DNA of 64,000 nucleotides from Antribacter gilvus (GCF_003946865.1 NZ_QXTH01000013.1:1-64000), one strand, 5' to 3'. Shown: positions 17,115-26,074, counted from the first letter of the stretch. The notes: a model not told the origin generated them from the letters alone. Translations and numbers: made by a program.

Positions 17115-20100
17115 TCACACGGAGAAATACTTCGCCTCCGGGTGGTGAAACACAAACGCATCCGTCGACTGCTCCGGGTGCAGCTGCAGCTCCTCGCTGA
17201 GCACCACCCCGACCCGCCCGGGCCGCAGCAGCTCCACGACCTTGTGCCGGTCCTCCATCTCGGGACACGCCGGGTACCCGAGCGAGAACCGCGCGCCGCG
17301 GTACTCGAGCTTGAACATCCCGTCCACGTCCTCCGGATCCTCGTCTGCGAACCCCAGCTCCGACCGCACCCGGGTGTGCCACATCTCGGCGAGCGCCTCG
17401 GTGAGCTGCACCGACAGCCCGTGCAGCTCCATGTACTCGCGGTACTTGTTCGCCTCGAACAGCTTCGCGGTGTGCGCGGACACGGTGTCGCCGACGGTGA
17501 CGAGCTGCACCGGCAGCACGTCGAACCGCCCCGTCTCCTCAACAAAGGAGCGCGGCTTCACGAAGTCCGCCAGGCACAGGTGCCGGTCGCGGCGCTGCCG
17601 CGGGAACGTGAACCGCAGCCGCTCGGTACCAACAGGACCACCGGAGCCGCCGTCGGGCCCCGAATGGTGGGCGACCACCACGTCGTCGCCCTCCGACCAC
17701 ACGGGGAAGTACCCGTAGATCACCGACGGGTCGAGGATGTGCTCGGTCCGGATGCGGTCCAGCCACTCCTTGAGGCGCGGCCGGCCCTCGCTCTCGACCA
17801 GCTCTTCATACGACAAACCATCAGATCCCCGCCCCGGCTTCAGCCCCCACTGCCCCATGAAGGTGGCGCGCTCGTCGAGGAACGCGGCGTAGTCGGCAAG
17901 CTGGAGGCCCTTGACGATGCGCGTGCCCCAGAACGGCGGCTCGGGCACGGGGTTGTCGGCGGCCACGTCGGACCGGGCGGGCAGGTCCTCCTCAGCGGTC
18001 TGCGTCACGGTCACCACGGCGTGCCGGCGCTTCTTCAGCGGCGGCAGCCCCACCTCCTCAGCAGAGGCCCCGCGCGCCACCCGGACCAGCGGCTCCATGA
18101 GCCGCAGCCCCTCGAACGCGTCCCGCGCGTACCGCACCACGCCGGGGAACGCGGAGGCCAGGTCGTCCTCCACGTACGTCCGCGTCAGGGCGGCCCCACC
18201 CAGCAGCACGGGCCACCTCCCGGCAAAGCCCCGGGACGTCAGCTCCTCCAGGTTCTCCCGCATCACCACGGTCGACTTCACGAGCAGCCCGGACATCCCG
18301 ATCACATCGGCATCGTGCTCCTCCGCCGCCGCGATCATGGCGCTGATCGGCTGCTTGATGCCGATGTTCACCACCGTGTAGCCGTTGTTGGTGAGGATGA
18401 TGTCCACGAGGTTCTTGCCGATGTCGTGCACGTCGCCGCGCACCGTCGCGAGCACGATCGTGCCCTTCGTCCCCTCGCCCTCGACACGCTCCATGTGCGG
18501 CTCCAGCAGCGCCACGGCGGTCTTCATCACCTCGGCCGACTGCAGCACGAACGGCAGCTGCATCTGCCCCGACCCGAACAGCTCGCCCACCACCTTCATG
18601 CCCTCGAGCAGGTGGTCGTTCACGATCTGCAGGGCGGGCAGTCCCGAGGCGAGCGCCTCGTCGATGTCGGGCTCCAGGCCCTTGCGGTTGCCGTCGATGA
18701 TGCGGCGCGCGAGGCGCTCGCCCACGGGCAGCTCGGCCAGCTCGGCGGCACGGGCGTCGCGCAGGGCGGCGGAGTCCACGCCCTCGAAGAGGTCGAGCAG
18801 GTGGGAGAGGGGGTCGTGCACGAGGTTGCCCTCGTCGTCGTACCGTCGGCGGTCCCAGACCAGGTCGAGCGCGGCCTCGCGCTGCTCGTCCGAGATGGAC
18901 GACAGCGGCAGGATCTTCGCCGCGTGCACGATCGCGGAGTCCAGCCCCGCCTGCACGGCCTCGTGCAGGAACACCGAGTTGAGCACGGTGCGCGCGGCCG
19001 GGTTGAGGCCGAACGACACGTTGGAGACGCCGAGCGTGGTGTGCACCTCGGGGTAGCGGCGCCGGATCTCGCGGATCGCCTCGATGGTCTCGATCGCGTC
19101 GCGCCGCGTCTCCTCCTGGCCGGTCGCGATCGGGAAGGTGAGGGCGTCGACGATGATGTCGTCCACCCGCATGCCCCAGTCGTTCACGAGCTGCTCGATG
19201 AGCCGCGTCGCGATCGCGACCTTGCCCTCGGCGGTGCGCGCCTGCCCCTCCTCGTCGATGGTCAGCGCCACCACGGCGGCGCCGTGCTCCATCACGAGCG
19301 GCATGATCCGCCCGAACCTCGACGTCGGCCCGTCGCCGTCCTCGAAGTTCACCGAGTTCACCACGGCCCGGCCGCCCACCAGCTCCAGGCCGGCCTGGAT
19401 CACCGCGGGCTCGGTCGAGTCGATGACGAGCGGCAGGGTGGACGCGGACGCGAGCCGCGACACCACCTCGCGCACGTCGGCCACGCCGTCGCGCCCTACG
19501 TAGTCGACGCAGACGTCGAGCAGGTGCGCGCCGTCGCGGGTCTGGCCGCGGGCGATGTCGACGATGTCGTCCCAGCGGCCCTCCAGCAGCGCGTCGCGGA
19601 ACGCCCGGGAGCCGTTCGCGTTGGTGCGCTCGCCGATGGCCAGCACCGACGCGTCCTGGTGCAGGTCCGTGTGCGAGTAGAGGGAGGCCACGCCGTTCTC
19701 CCGCACCGGCTTGCGCTCGGCGACGGGCCGGCCGCGCACCGCGTCGACCACGAGCCGCAGGTGCTCGGGCGTGGTGCCGCAGCAGCCGCCCACGAGCCCG
19801 AGCCCGAACTCGCCCGCGAACTGCGCGTGCCACGTCGCCAGCTCCTCGGGCGTCAGCGGGTACGACGCCCCCTTGGGTCCCAGCACCGGCAGCCCCGCGT
19901 TGGGCATGCAGGTGACGGGGATCTCGGCGTGGTTGGCGAGGTGGCGCAGGTGCTCGCTCATCTGGTCCGGGCCGGTGGCGCAGTTGAGGCCGATCGCGTC
20001 CACGCCCAGCGCCTGCAGCGTCGTGAGCGCCGCGCCGATCTCGGAGCCCATGAGCATGGTCCCCGTGGTCTCGACGGTCACGGACACGATCACCGGCACG

Positions 20101-20699
20101 CTGCGCCCGACGGCGGCCATCGCCGCCCGCGAGCCCGTCACCGCGGCCTTCGCCTGCAGCAGGTCCTGGCTGGTCTCGACGAGCACGGCGTCGATGCCGC
20201 CCTCCAGGAGGCCGACGGCCTGCTCCTGGAACGTGTCGCGCAGGTGCGCGTAGGGCACGTGGCCCAGCGACGGCAGCTTGGTGCCCGGGCCCATCGAGCC
20301 CAGCACCCATCGGGGGTGGTCGGGCGTGCTGAACGCGTCGGCCCGCTCGCGGGCGATGGCGGCACCCGCGCGGGCGAGCTCCCGGATCCGGTCGTCGATC
20401 CCGTAGTCGGACAGGTTGGACCAGTTGGCGCCGAACGTGTTCGTCTCGATCGCGTCCACACCCACCTCGAGATAGGCGTCGTGCACGCTCGCGATGATGT
20501 CGGGCCGCGACACGTTGAGGATCTCGTTGCAGCCCTCGTGCCCCTCGAAGTCGTCGAGGGTGGGCTCCTGGTCCTGGATCATGGTGCCCATGGCACCGTC
20601 GGCCACCACCACCCGGCTGCGCAGCGCTTCGGCGAGGGCCGTGGCGCGCGCGTCGTCGAGGGTGAAGTCCGGAGTGGTCTGGGGAGCGGAGCTGGTCAC
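17115..20699 (-). CDS. metH: Cobalamin-dependent methionine synthase
   Basis: The 1,194-residue protein has all four modules of MetH. The homocysteine-binding barrel (about 20-340) holds the zinc-site cysteines in 'GLNCATGPDQM' and 'GGCCGTTPEH'. The pterin/methyl-THF-binding domain (about 350-640) follows, then the B12-binding domain with DVHDIGKN (His758 as the cobalt ligand, near E. coli His759). The C-terminal activation domain ends at 'YPACPEMEDRHKV...AKYFSV'. It transfers the methyl group of 5-methyl-THF to homocysteine in the cytosol. The GTG at 20699 gives family length; the much longer open frame to 21986 is an antisense shadow of the divergent gene. No cobalamin riboswitch is visible in the 132-base upstream gap. 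Confidence 0.95.
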   Translation of the reverse strand: MTSSAPQTTPDFTLDDARATALAEALRSRVVVADGAMGTMIQDQEPTLDDFEGHEGCNEILNVSRPDIIASVHDAYLEVGVDAIETNTFGANWSNLSDYGIDDRIRELARAGAAIARERADAFSTPDHPRWVLGSMGPGTKLPSLGHVPYAHLRDTFQEQAVGLLEGGIDAVLVETSQDLLQAKAAVTGSRAAMAAVGRSVPVIVSVTVETTGTMLMGSEIGAALTTLQALGVDAIGLNCATGPDQMSEHLRHLANHAEIPVTCMPNAGLPVLGPKGASYPLTPEELATWHAQFAGEFGLGLVGGCCGTTPEHLRLVVDAVRGRPVAERKPVRENGVASLYSHTDLHQDASVLAIGERTNANGSRAFRDALLEGRWDDIVDIARGQTRDGAHLLDVCVDYVGRDGVADVREVVSRLASASTLPLVIDSTEPAVIQAGLELVGGRAVVNSVNFEDGDGPTSRFGRIMPLVMEHGAAVVALTIDEEGQARTAEGKVAIATRLIEQLVNDWGMRVDDIIVDALTFPIATGQEETRRDAIETIEAIREIRRRYPEVHTTLGVSNVSFGLNPAARTVLNSVFLHEAVQAGLDSAIVHAAKILPLSSISDEQREAALDLVWDRRRYDDEGNLVHDPLSHLLDLFEGVDSAALRDARAAELAELPVGERLARRIIDGNRKGLEPDIDEALASGLPALQIVNDHLLEGMKVVGELFGSGQMQLPFVLQSAEVMKTAVALLEPHMERVEGEGTKGTIVLATVRGDVHDIGKNLVDIILTNNGYTVVNIGIKQPISAMIAAAEEHDADVIGMSGLLVKSTVVMRENLEELTSRGFAGRWPVLLGGAALTRTYVEDDLASAFPGVVRYARDAFEGLRLMEPLVRVARGASAEEVGLPPLKKRRHAVVTVTQTAEEDLPARSDVAADNPVPEPPFWGTRIVKGLQLADYAAFLDERATFMGQWGLKPGRGSDGLSYEELVESEGRPRLKEWLDRIRTEHILDPSVIYGYFPVWSEGDDVVVAHHSGPDGGSGGPVGTERLRFTFPRQRRDRHLCLADFVKPRSFVEETGRFDVLPVQLVTVGDTVSAHTAKLFEANKYREYMELHGLSVQLTEALAEMWHTRVRSELGFADEDPEDVDGMFKLEYRGARFSLGYPACPEMEDRHKVVELLRPGRVGVVLSEELQLHPEQSTDAFVFHHPEAKYFSV

Positions 20700-20794
20700 C
20701 TCGGAAGCGTAACCGCGCAGCCGTTCCGAGGTCGGCCGGGTCCGCCGACCGGACCGTCGGCGGGCGGTCAGGTGCGCCTTGCGCACAAATTCCG

Positions 20795-20819
20795 TGTGCC
20801 CGACGCCGGTCGCTCGCCT
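20795..20819. repeat. 25-bp dispersed repeat, copy 1
   Basis: The 25 bases from TGTGCCCGACGCC to CGCTCGCCT recur exactly at 60439-60463 after the aconitase gene. Here they form no hairpin: only one arm of the hairpin seen at the other copy is present. The repeat ends 12 bases before the ATG of the GNAT gene. Confidence 0.8.
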
Positions 20820-20831
20820 ACCGTGATCGGC

Positions 20832-21884
20832 ATGCCTCCCGTAGACCTCGCCCCGATCGCCGAGCGCGCGCACGCGCCCGCCCAGGCGCCCCTCCCGACC
20901 GCGGCCGGTCTCACCTGGCGCGCCCAGACCCTCGACGACGCCCCCACGCTCATCGGCCTCATCAACGCGATCGAGGAGGCCGACGGCCAGCCGTGGCGCT
21001 TCAGCCTCGAGGAGCTCGTCGAGGACCTGGCCAAGCCCTGGCTCGACCTCGACGCCGACACCGCCGTCGGCCTGGACGCCGACGGCACGCCCCGGGCGTG
21101 GGCGGCGGTGACCCTGCCGCCGGACGGCGAGACGCTCGTGCGGGCCATCGTCGAGGGCGGCGTGCACCCCGAGTGGCGCGGGCGCGGCATCGGCCGGGAG
21201 GTGCTCGCGTGGTCGCTGGCCCGCGCGCGGCAGCTCGTTGCCGCGGCGCCCCAGCAGGGGCTGCCGGGCCGCATCCTCGCCTACGTCCGCGACGAGGCTC
21301 CGGCGGCGCAGCACCACCTGCTCGAGCGGTCGGGCCTCACGGCGATCCGGTTCTGGTCCACACTCACGCGCGACCTGTCGGCGCCCGTCCCGGAGATGCC
21401 GCTCGACCCCGCGCTGCGCCTCGTCCCCTTCTCCGACGAGCTCGACGAGGCCGTCCGCCTCGCCCACAACGACGCGTTCCGCGACCACTGGGGCTCCCAG
21501 CCGTCCACGCCCGAGACGTGGACGGCGAACCGCGCCATGTTCGCGCCGGCCTGGACGTTCGCCGTCGTCGACCCGTCCGTGACGACGGAGGACGGCGCGC
21601 CGTTCGTCGTCGGCTACCACTGGGGCGAGCGGTACGAGCAGGACTGGGAGGTCCAGGGCTACTCCGCCGGGTACACGCACCTGCTGGGCGTGCGCCGCGA
21701 CTACCGCGGGCGCGGCATCGGCCCGGCGGTCCTCGCCCACGCGATGCGCGTCTTCGCCGCCGACGGCATGGACCGTGCTGAGCTGAGCGTCGACACCGAG
21801 AACCCGACCGGCGCCTACGGCCTGTACGAGCGGCTCGGCTTCACCAAGGACGACGGCCAGCGGATGTACACGATCGAGCTCTGA
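20832..21884 (+). CDS. Tandem-GNAT acetyltransferase (mycothiol-synthase-like layout)
   Basis: The 350-residue protein contains two GNAT domains. The first (about 28-190) has 'VHPEWRGRGIGREVLAW' and the second (about 195-345) 'VRRDYRGRGIGPAVLAHAM', with a C-terminal 'ENPTGAYGLYERLGF' that completes the second fold. Both motif A loops (R-G-x-G-I-G) are intact. The two-domain plan resembles mycothiol synthase, but the sequence is that of the broad actinobacterial double-GNAT group, so the substrate is open. Start ATG 20832 is preferred; a GTG at 20823 is an alternative. It is divergent from metH. Confidence 0.85.
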   Translation: MPPVDLAPIAERAHAPAQAPLPTAAGLTWRAQTLDDAPTLIGLINAIEEADGQPWRFSLEELVEDLAKPWLDLDADTAVGLDADGTPRAWAAVTLPPDGETLVRAIVEGGVHPEWRGRGIGREVLAWSLARARQLVAAAPQQGLPGRILAYVRDEAPAAQHHLLERSGLTAIRFWSTLTRDLSAPVPEMPLDPALRLVPFSDELDEAVRLAHNDAFRDHWGSQPSTPETWTANRAMFAPAWTFAVVDPSVTTEDGAPFVVGYHWGERYEQDWEVQGYSAGYTHLLGVRRDYRGRGIGPAVLAHAMRVFAADGMDRAELSVDTENPTGAYGLYERLGFTKDDGQRMYTIEL

Positions 21885-21901
21885 GTCAGTCCCGGGCTCC
21901 C

Positions 21902-21978
21902 ACGCCGAGATAGTGCCTTCGTCCGGCGGAACCTGGCATCTCGCCGGGTTCCGCCGGACGAAGGCACTATCTCGGCGT
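21902..21978. terminator. 32-bp perfect stem-loop
   Basis: Bases 21902-21933 are the exact reverse complement of 21947-21978, giving a perfect 32-bp stem with a 13-nt loop, 18 bases after the GNAT stop. The stem begins ACGCCGAGATAGTGCC. It lies between two genes in the same direction, so a strong terminator is the simplest role. Its length and perfection exceed what termination needs. Confidence 0.8.
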
Positions 21979-22015
21979 CCGCGCACAGCGCGCCCGAAGG
22001 GCTTAGGCTCCCCGC

Positions 22016-22744
22016 GTGACGACGACGTCCTCGTCCGCGCGCCCGACCGGCAGCCGCGGCCCCCTCAGCCTCCTGCCCACCCTCGCCTCCCGGACCGCCG
22101 CCCTCGCCTTCGTGGCGCTCGTCGGCGTCGACCTCGCCGCCGAGCTCACCGACGCGCAGACCCTCGCCCGGGTCGCCCAGTCCTGCCTCATGCCGGCGCT
22201 GGCGGCGACCCTCGCGCTGGCCGCGGGGCGGGATCCGGGCCGTCTCGTCCGGTGGGTCCTCGCCGGGCTCCTCCTGAGCTGGCTCGGCGACGCGCTGCCG
22301 GGGTTCGCCGGCGACAACGGGTTCCTCGTCATGGTGGCGTTCTTCCTCCTCGCCCAGGTGGCGTACATCGTGGCCCTCCTCCCGTACGCGCGTCGCAGCC
22401 CGGCGCTCCGCCTGCTGCCGCTCCTCGCGTACGCGGCGTTCGGCGTCGCGGTGGTACTCGTGTCGGCGAAGGAGGCGGGGCCGCTCACCGTGGCCCTCGT
22501 GGTCTACGCGGTCGCGCTGCTGCTCATGTCGATCTCGGCGTGGGGCCTCAACCGGACGGCCGGGATCGGCGGCCTGATCTTCCTGGCCTCCGACTCGCTG
22601 ATCGCGCTCGAGCGGTTCACCGCCCTGGGCGACCACCTGCCCCAGGCGGGCTTCTGGGTGATGGCGAGCTACGCCGTCGGGCAGGCGCTGCTGGTCCTGG
22701 GGGCGCTGCGGGTGGTGCGCGGGACCGGCACCGCGGAGAGGTAG
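22016..22744 (+). CDS. YhhN family protein, lysoplasmalogenase-like (copy 1)
   Basis: The 242-residue protein has about eight hydrophobic segments and the YhhN/TMEM86 pattern, with the charged residues 'SWLGDALPGF' after helix 3 and 'SDSLIALERF' in helix 7. Family members cleave the vinyl-ether bond of lysoplasmalogens in membranes, or are presumed related hydrolases in bacteria. GTG 22016 begins MTTTSSSARPTGSRG. A second homologue starts 37 bases after its stop, so this is a tandem duplication. A short hairpin between them may reduce read-through. Confidence 0.8.
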   Translation: MTTTSSSARPTGSRGPLSLLPTLASRTAALAFVALVGVDLAAELTDAQTLARVAQSCLMPALAATLALAAGRDPGRLVRWVLAGLLLSWLGDALPGFAGDNGFLVMVAFFLLAQVAYIVALLPYARRSPALRLLPLLAYAAFGVAVVLVSAKEAGPLTVALVVYAVALLLMSISAWGLNRTAGIGGLIFLASDSLIALERFTALGDHLPQAGFWVMASYAVGQALLVLGALRVVRGTGTAER

Positions 22745-22760
22745 CCCCTCACCAGGGGCT
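22743..22760. terminator. Short hairpin between the two YhhN genes
   Basis: AGCCCCT-cacc-AGGGGCT forms a perfect 7-bp stem that overlaps the TAG stop of the first YhhN gene and is followed by TT. It could act as a weak terminator or attenuator before the second copy. Confidence 0.5.
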
Positions 22761-22781
22761 TTGCCAAGTAGGCTCGCTCCT

Positions 22782-23513
22782 GTGACCCTCGATGCCCGGG
22801 CGCGGCTGACCTCGCTCCTGCCCACGCCGTACGCCCGGCTCGCCGCCCTCGCGTTCGTCGCGACGACCGTTGCGCACCTGCTGATGCAGCTGAACGGTCT
22901 GATCCTGCTCGTGTCGTTCTGGAACGCGCAGGTGCTGGCACAGATCACGTTCATGCTGCTCATGCCGACCCTGGGCCTGACCGTGTGGGCCGCGAGCCTG
23001 CCCGTCGAGGGCCGACGGCGCCCGCGGGCCGTCCGGTGGGTGCTGGCGGCGCTGGGCCTGAGCTGGATGGGTGACACGCTCCCGTTCCTGGCGGCGTCGT
23101 CGGGACTCGGCCTGTACCTGATGTTCTTCGTGCTGGTTCTCGCCTGCTACGCCGCCGCCTTCTGGCCGTACCGCAGCCGGAGCGCGCTGGCGAGCCCTGT
23201 CGGGCTCGTGCCGTACGGCGCGCTGGTGGTGGGCCTGGTCGTGGTGTGCGCGCCGGTGGCCGGGCCGTGGACCGTGCCGGTCGGGATCTTCGCCCTGGCG
23301 CTCGCCGCGATGTCGGTCCTGGCCTGGGGCGTGGGCCGGCTGGCGGGCATCGGCGGGTTGCTGCTCCTGGTCTCCGAGGTGCTCCGGATGCTGATGACCT
23401 TCACGACGCTGCTCAGCGTGGTGCCGGCCGACCTGTCGGGGTTCGCGCTCACGGCCTCGTACGTGGTGGGCCAGGCGCTGCTGGCGGTCGGGGTGCTGCG
23501 CGCCACTCGCTGA
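22782..23513 (+). CDS. YhhN family protein, lysoplasmalogenase-like (copy 2)
   Basis: This 243-residue membrane protein shares with its upstream neighbour the start 'LLPTPYARLAALAFVA', the 'LGLSWMGDTLPFLAA' loop, the 'WGVGRLAGIGG' segment and the C-terminal 'YVVGQALLAVGVLRA'. Eight hydrophobic helices are visible. The copies have clearly diverged, so the duplication is not recent. GTG 22782 begins MTLDARARLTSLLPT. It is convergent with the enoyl-CoA hydratase gene, only 9 bases away. Activity on lysoplasmalogens is a family-level assignment. Confidence 0.8.
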   Translation: MTLDARARLTSLLPTPYARLAALAFVATTVAHLLMQLNGLILLVSFWNAQVLAQITFMLLMPTLGLTVWAASLPVEGRRRPRAVRWVLAALGLSWMGDTLPFLAASSGLGLYLMFFVLVLACYAAAFWPYRSRSALASPVGLVPYGALVVGLVVVCAPVAGPWTVPVGIFALALAAMSVLAWGVGRLAGIGGLLLLVSEVLRMLMTFTTLLSVVPADLSGFALTASYVVGQALLAVGVLRATR

Positions 23514-23522
23514 GCATCGGGT

Positions 23523-24257
23523 TCACCGTCGCCGGGCCGCCGCCATCGCCGCACGGGCGGGCTCCGAGGCGAACAGCTCCGACGACAGCGCCACCAGCCC
23601 GTCGGCCTGCTCGTCGAAGCGCCGCAGCACGTCGGCGTTGAGCACCTGCTTGGTCGCGGCGAGGCCCTGCGGGTGGCCGGCGGTGAGGTCGGCGAGGACG
23701 GCGGACAGGGCGTCGTCGAGCGACCCGGCCGGCACAGCACGCGTGACCAGGCCGCACGCCGCCGCCTCGGACGCCGGGAACGGCGCCGCCCCCAGGAATG
23801 ACAGCGACGCCGACCGCGGCGTCATCCGCGGCAGCACCACCAGCGAGATCACCGCCGGGGCCAGCGCGAGGCGTGCCTCCGTGAACGCGTAGGAGACGGT
23901 GTCGGCGCTGATCGCGACGTCGCACGCCGCCACCAGCCCCACCCCGCCCGCCCGCACGGGCCCGTGCACGCGTGCCACCACCGGCTTGGGCAGCGCGAGG
24001 ATCGCGCGCAGAACGTCCGCGAGGCGCCGGGAGGAGGCCGCGACGCCGTCGCGCAGCGCCTCGTCCAGGTCCAGGCCCGCGCAGAACGCCGGGCCGGACG
24101 CCTGGAGCAGGACGGCGCGGACGTAGTCGTCGGCGGCGCGGTCGAGGGCCGCCGCGAGGTCGTCCAGGAGGGCGAGGGAGAGCGCGTTGCGCCGCTCCGG
24201 CGCGTCCAGGGTGACCCGCGCGTACGGGCCGACGACGTCGTAGCTCACCTGGGGCAT
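23523..24257 (-). CDS. Enoyl-CoA hydratase/isomerase family protein
   Basis: The 244-residue crotonase-fold protein has the CoA-binding 'ERRNALSLALLDDL', the first oxyanion segment 'ASGPAFCAGLDLDEA' and the second 'HGPVRAGGVGLVAACD'. The family's usual glutamate position follows in 'YAFTEARLALAP'. Next to acyl-CoA dehydrogenase, acyl-CoA carboxylase and HMG-CoA lyase genes, it most likely works as a methylglutaconyl-CoA hydratase in leucine breakdown. It is divergent from the dehydrogenase across a palindromic operator (24319-24344), which suggests shared control. The substrate is inferred from context. Confidence 0.85.
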   Translation of the reverse strand: MPQVSYDVVGPYARVTLDAPERRNALSLALLDDLAAALDRAADDYVRAVLLQASGPAFCAGLDLDEALRDGVAASSRRLADVLRAILALPKPVVARVHGPVRAGGVGLVAACDVAISADTVSYAFTEARLALAPAVISLVVLPRMTPRSASLSFLGAAPFPASEAAACGLVTRAVPAGSLDDALSAVLADLTAGHPQGLAATKQVLNADVLRRFDEQADGLVALSSELFASEPARAAMAAARRR

Positions 24258-24318
24258 CGTGCGCTCCTTCTGGTCCGGCCGAGTTCTGCATCGGTTCGAG
24301 CCGCGTGGCTCTGGCGCT

Positions 24319-24344
24319 CCTAGGTTAACGGTGGTTAACCTAGG
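24319..24344. promoter_or_regulatory. Palindromic operator of the acyl-CoA/leucine cluster, site 1
   Basis: A perfect inverted repeat, CCTAGGTTAAC-ggtg-GTTAACCTAGG, lies 5 bases before the acyl-CoA dehydrogenase ATG and 62 bases before the divergent enoyl-CoA hydratase start. Its 18-bp core, GGTTAACGGTGGTTAACC (24323-24340), matches site 2 at 26075-26092 in 15 of 18 positions. The cluster's TetR protein is the obvious ligand. Confidence 0.8.
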
Positions 24345-24348
24345 TCAC

Positions 24349-25527
24349 ATGCACACCATGCATACCGCCCAAGAGAGCGCGGAGCACACCCAGCTCCGCC
24401 AGACCATCCGTGAGTTCGCCGCGGCAGAGATCGCGCCGAACCTGAGCCAGTGGGACCGCGACCGGTACTTCCCGGTCGACGTGGTCCGCAAGATGGGGGA
24501 GCTGGGGCTGTTCGGCCTCACCGCCCCCGAGGAGTTCGGCGGGTCCGGCAAGGGACTTGCCGCGCTCTGTGTCGCGGTCGAGGAGCTCGGCCGCGTCGAC
24601 CAGTCGATCGGCATCACGCTCGGCGCCGCCGTGGGGCTCGGGATCAACCCGCTCCTCGTGCACGGCACGCCCGAGCAGCAGGCCCGGTGGCTGCCCGACC
24701 TCGTCGCCGGACGCGCCCTCGGCGCCTTCGGCCTCACCGAGCCGGGAGCCGGCAGCGACGCCAGCGCCATGGCCACGACCGCCGAGCTCCTCGGCGGCGA
24801 GTGGGTCATCAACGGGGCCAAGCAGTTCATCACGAACTCCGGCACCGGCATCACCAGCATCTGCACCGTCGCAGCACGCACCGGGACCAAGCCGGACGGC
24901 ACCGCCGAGATCAGCACCATCATCGTCCCGACCGACACCCCGGGGTTCGTCGTCGAGCCCCTGCACGACAAGATGAGCTGGCGCATCTGCGACACCCACC
25001 CCCTCACGTTCCGTGACGTGCGCGTGCCCGAGGAGAACCTGCTCGGCCCGCGCGGCGAGGGCTTCAAGCTCTGCGTCCAGTCCCTGAACAGCGGCCGGGT
25101 CGCCGTGGCGGCGCTCGCCGTGGGATGCATCCAGGCCATGCTCGACGCCGCCGTCGAGCGCGCGGGGGTGCGGCCCACCTTCGGCGGGCCCATCGGGCGC
25201 AAGCAGGGCGTCGCGTTCCAGATCGCCGACCTCGCCGTCATGCTCGAGGCCTCGCGGGCGCTCACCTACCGGGCGGCCGCGCTCAAGGACGACGACGCGC
25301 CGCTCGCCGAGTTCCGCCAGGCGGCGTCCATCGCCAAGCTGTACGCCACCGAGTCGGCCGTTACCGCGACGCGCATCGCCTCGCAGGTGTTCGGCGGGTA
25401 CGGGGTGATGGAGGACGGGCCCATCGCCCGGTTCTACCGCGACGCCAAGGTGCTCGAGATCGGCGAGGGCACCTCCGAGCTGCAGCGCATGCTCATCGCG
25501 CGCGGGCTGGGGCTCCCGGTCGAATGA
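24349..25527 (+). CDS. Acyl-CoA dehydrogenase (isovaleryl-CoA dehydrogenase-like)
   Basis: The 392-residue flavoprotein shows the standard order: N-terminal helical domain, the beta-domain FAD/substrate motif 'AFGLTEPGAGSDASAM', 'WVINGAKQFITNSG', and the C-terminal helical domain with 'QVFGGYGVMEDGPIARFYRDAK'. It oxidises an acyl-CoA to the 2-enoyl-CoA and passes electrons to ETF. Clustering with a carboxylase pair, a hydratase and HMG-CoA lyase favours isovaleryl-CoA. ATG 24349 is preferred (a second ATG at 24358 is possible). The operator ends 4 bases before the start, so the leader is very short or absent. It is convergent with the TetR gene, 2 bases apart. Confidence 0.9.
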   Translation: MHTMHTAQESAEHTQLRQTIREFAAAEIAPNLSQWDRDRYFPVDVVRKMGELGLFGLTAPEEFGGSGKGLAALCVAVEELGRVDQSIGITLGAAVGLGINPLLVHGTPEQQARWLPDLVAGRALGAFGLTEPGAGSDASAMATTAELLGGEWVINGAKQFITNSGTGITSICTVAARTGTKPDGTAEISTIIVPTDTPGFVVEPLHDKMSWRICDTHPLTFRDVRVPEENLLGPRGEGFKLCVQSLNSGRVAVAALAVGCIQAMLDAAVERAGVRPTFGGPIGRKQGVAFQIADLAVMLEASRALTYRAAALKDDDAPLAEFRQAASIAKLYATESAVTATRIASQVFGGYGVMEDGPIARFYRDAKVLEIGEGTSELQRMLIARGLGLPVE

Positions 25528-25529
25528 GG

Positions 25530-26057
25530 TCAGCCCACGAGGGCGGCGCGCGCCATGCGGGTCAGGAGGGCCCGCATGGCGTCGCGCCCGATCCGCGCGC
25601 TGTGCGGCGTCGAGTTCAGCAGCCCGAACACCGCCTGCACCGCCGCACGCGCCTCGGCCGGCTCGAGGTCCGGGCGCAGCGGGTGGAGCGCGTCCGTCCA
25701 CACGCCGATGTAGGCGAGCTGGCGCTCGCGGACCTGCTCGCGCACGTCGGGGCCCAGGGTGCGCCACTCGCGCTCCTGGATCACGATGAGCGACGGGCGC
25801 TCCAGGGCGAACTCCGTGTGCCAGCCGATGAGGGCGTCGATGGTGCCCGCCCGGTCCTTCGCCCCGGCGAGGAGCTGCTCGGACGCGTGCAGCAGGCACT
25901 GGCCGAGGATGTCTTCCTTGCCGGAGAAGTGCTTGTACAGCGCGGGTCCGGAGACGCCGACGGCGGCGCCGATGTCGTGCACGGACACGCCGTGGAAGCC
26001 GCGTTCGGCGAACAGGTCGGCCGCGGTGTCGAGGATCTGCCGCCTGCGTGGAGTCAC
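25530..26057 (-). CDS. TetR/AcrR family regulator of the acyl-CoA cluster
   Basis: The 175-residue protein has a TetR helix-turn-helix (residues 5-50: '[19 protein letters not shown]' and '[18 protein letters not shown]') and a helical C-terminal ligand domain. It sits inside the leucine-degradation cluster, divergent from the carboxylase beta gene. A palindrome overlaps the promoter space between them, and a near-identical palindrome controls the hydratase/dehydrogenase pair. This points to an autoregulated repressor released by a pathway acyl-CoA, in the manner of LiuR- or KstR-type repressors. The inducer is inferred. GTG 26057 is the only sensible start. Confidence 0.9.
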   Translation of the reverse strand: MTPRRRQILDTAADLFAERGFHGVSVHDIGAAVGVSGPALYKHFSGKEDILGQCLLHASEQLLAGAKDRAGTIDALIGWHTEFALERPSLIVIQEREWRTLGPDVREQVRERQLAYIGVWTDALHPLRPDLEPAEARAAVQAVFGLLNSTPHSARIGRDAMRALLTRMARAALVG

Positions 26058-26074
26058 GCGGGAAGTTTATGGGG

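Noticed and set aside
20700-20831. A cobalamin riboswitch upstream of metH
   Set aside because: The gap to the divergent gene is only 132 bases and no B12-box-like sequence is present.
17142-21884. A 1,580-residue open frame on the plus strand across metH
   Set aside because: It is the antisense shadow of metH; only the last third (20832-21884) is real, as the double-GNAT gene. The rest lacks any family motif and is rich in His/Arg/Leu, as GC-rich shadows are.
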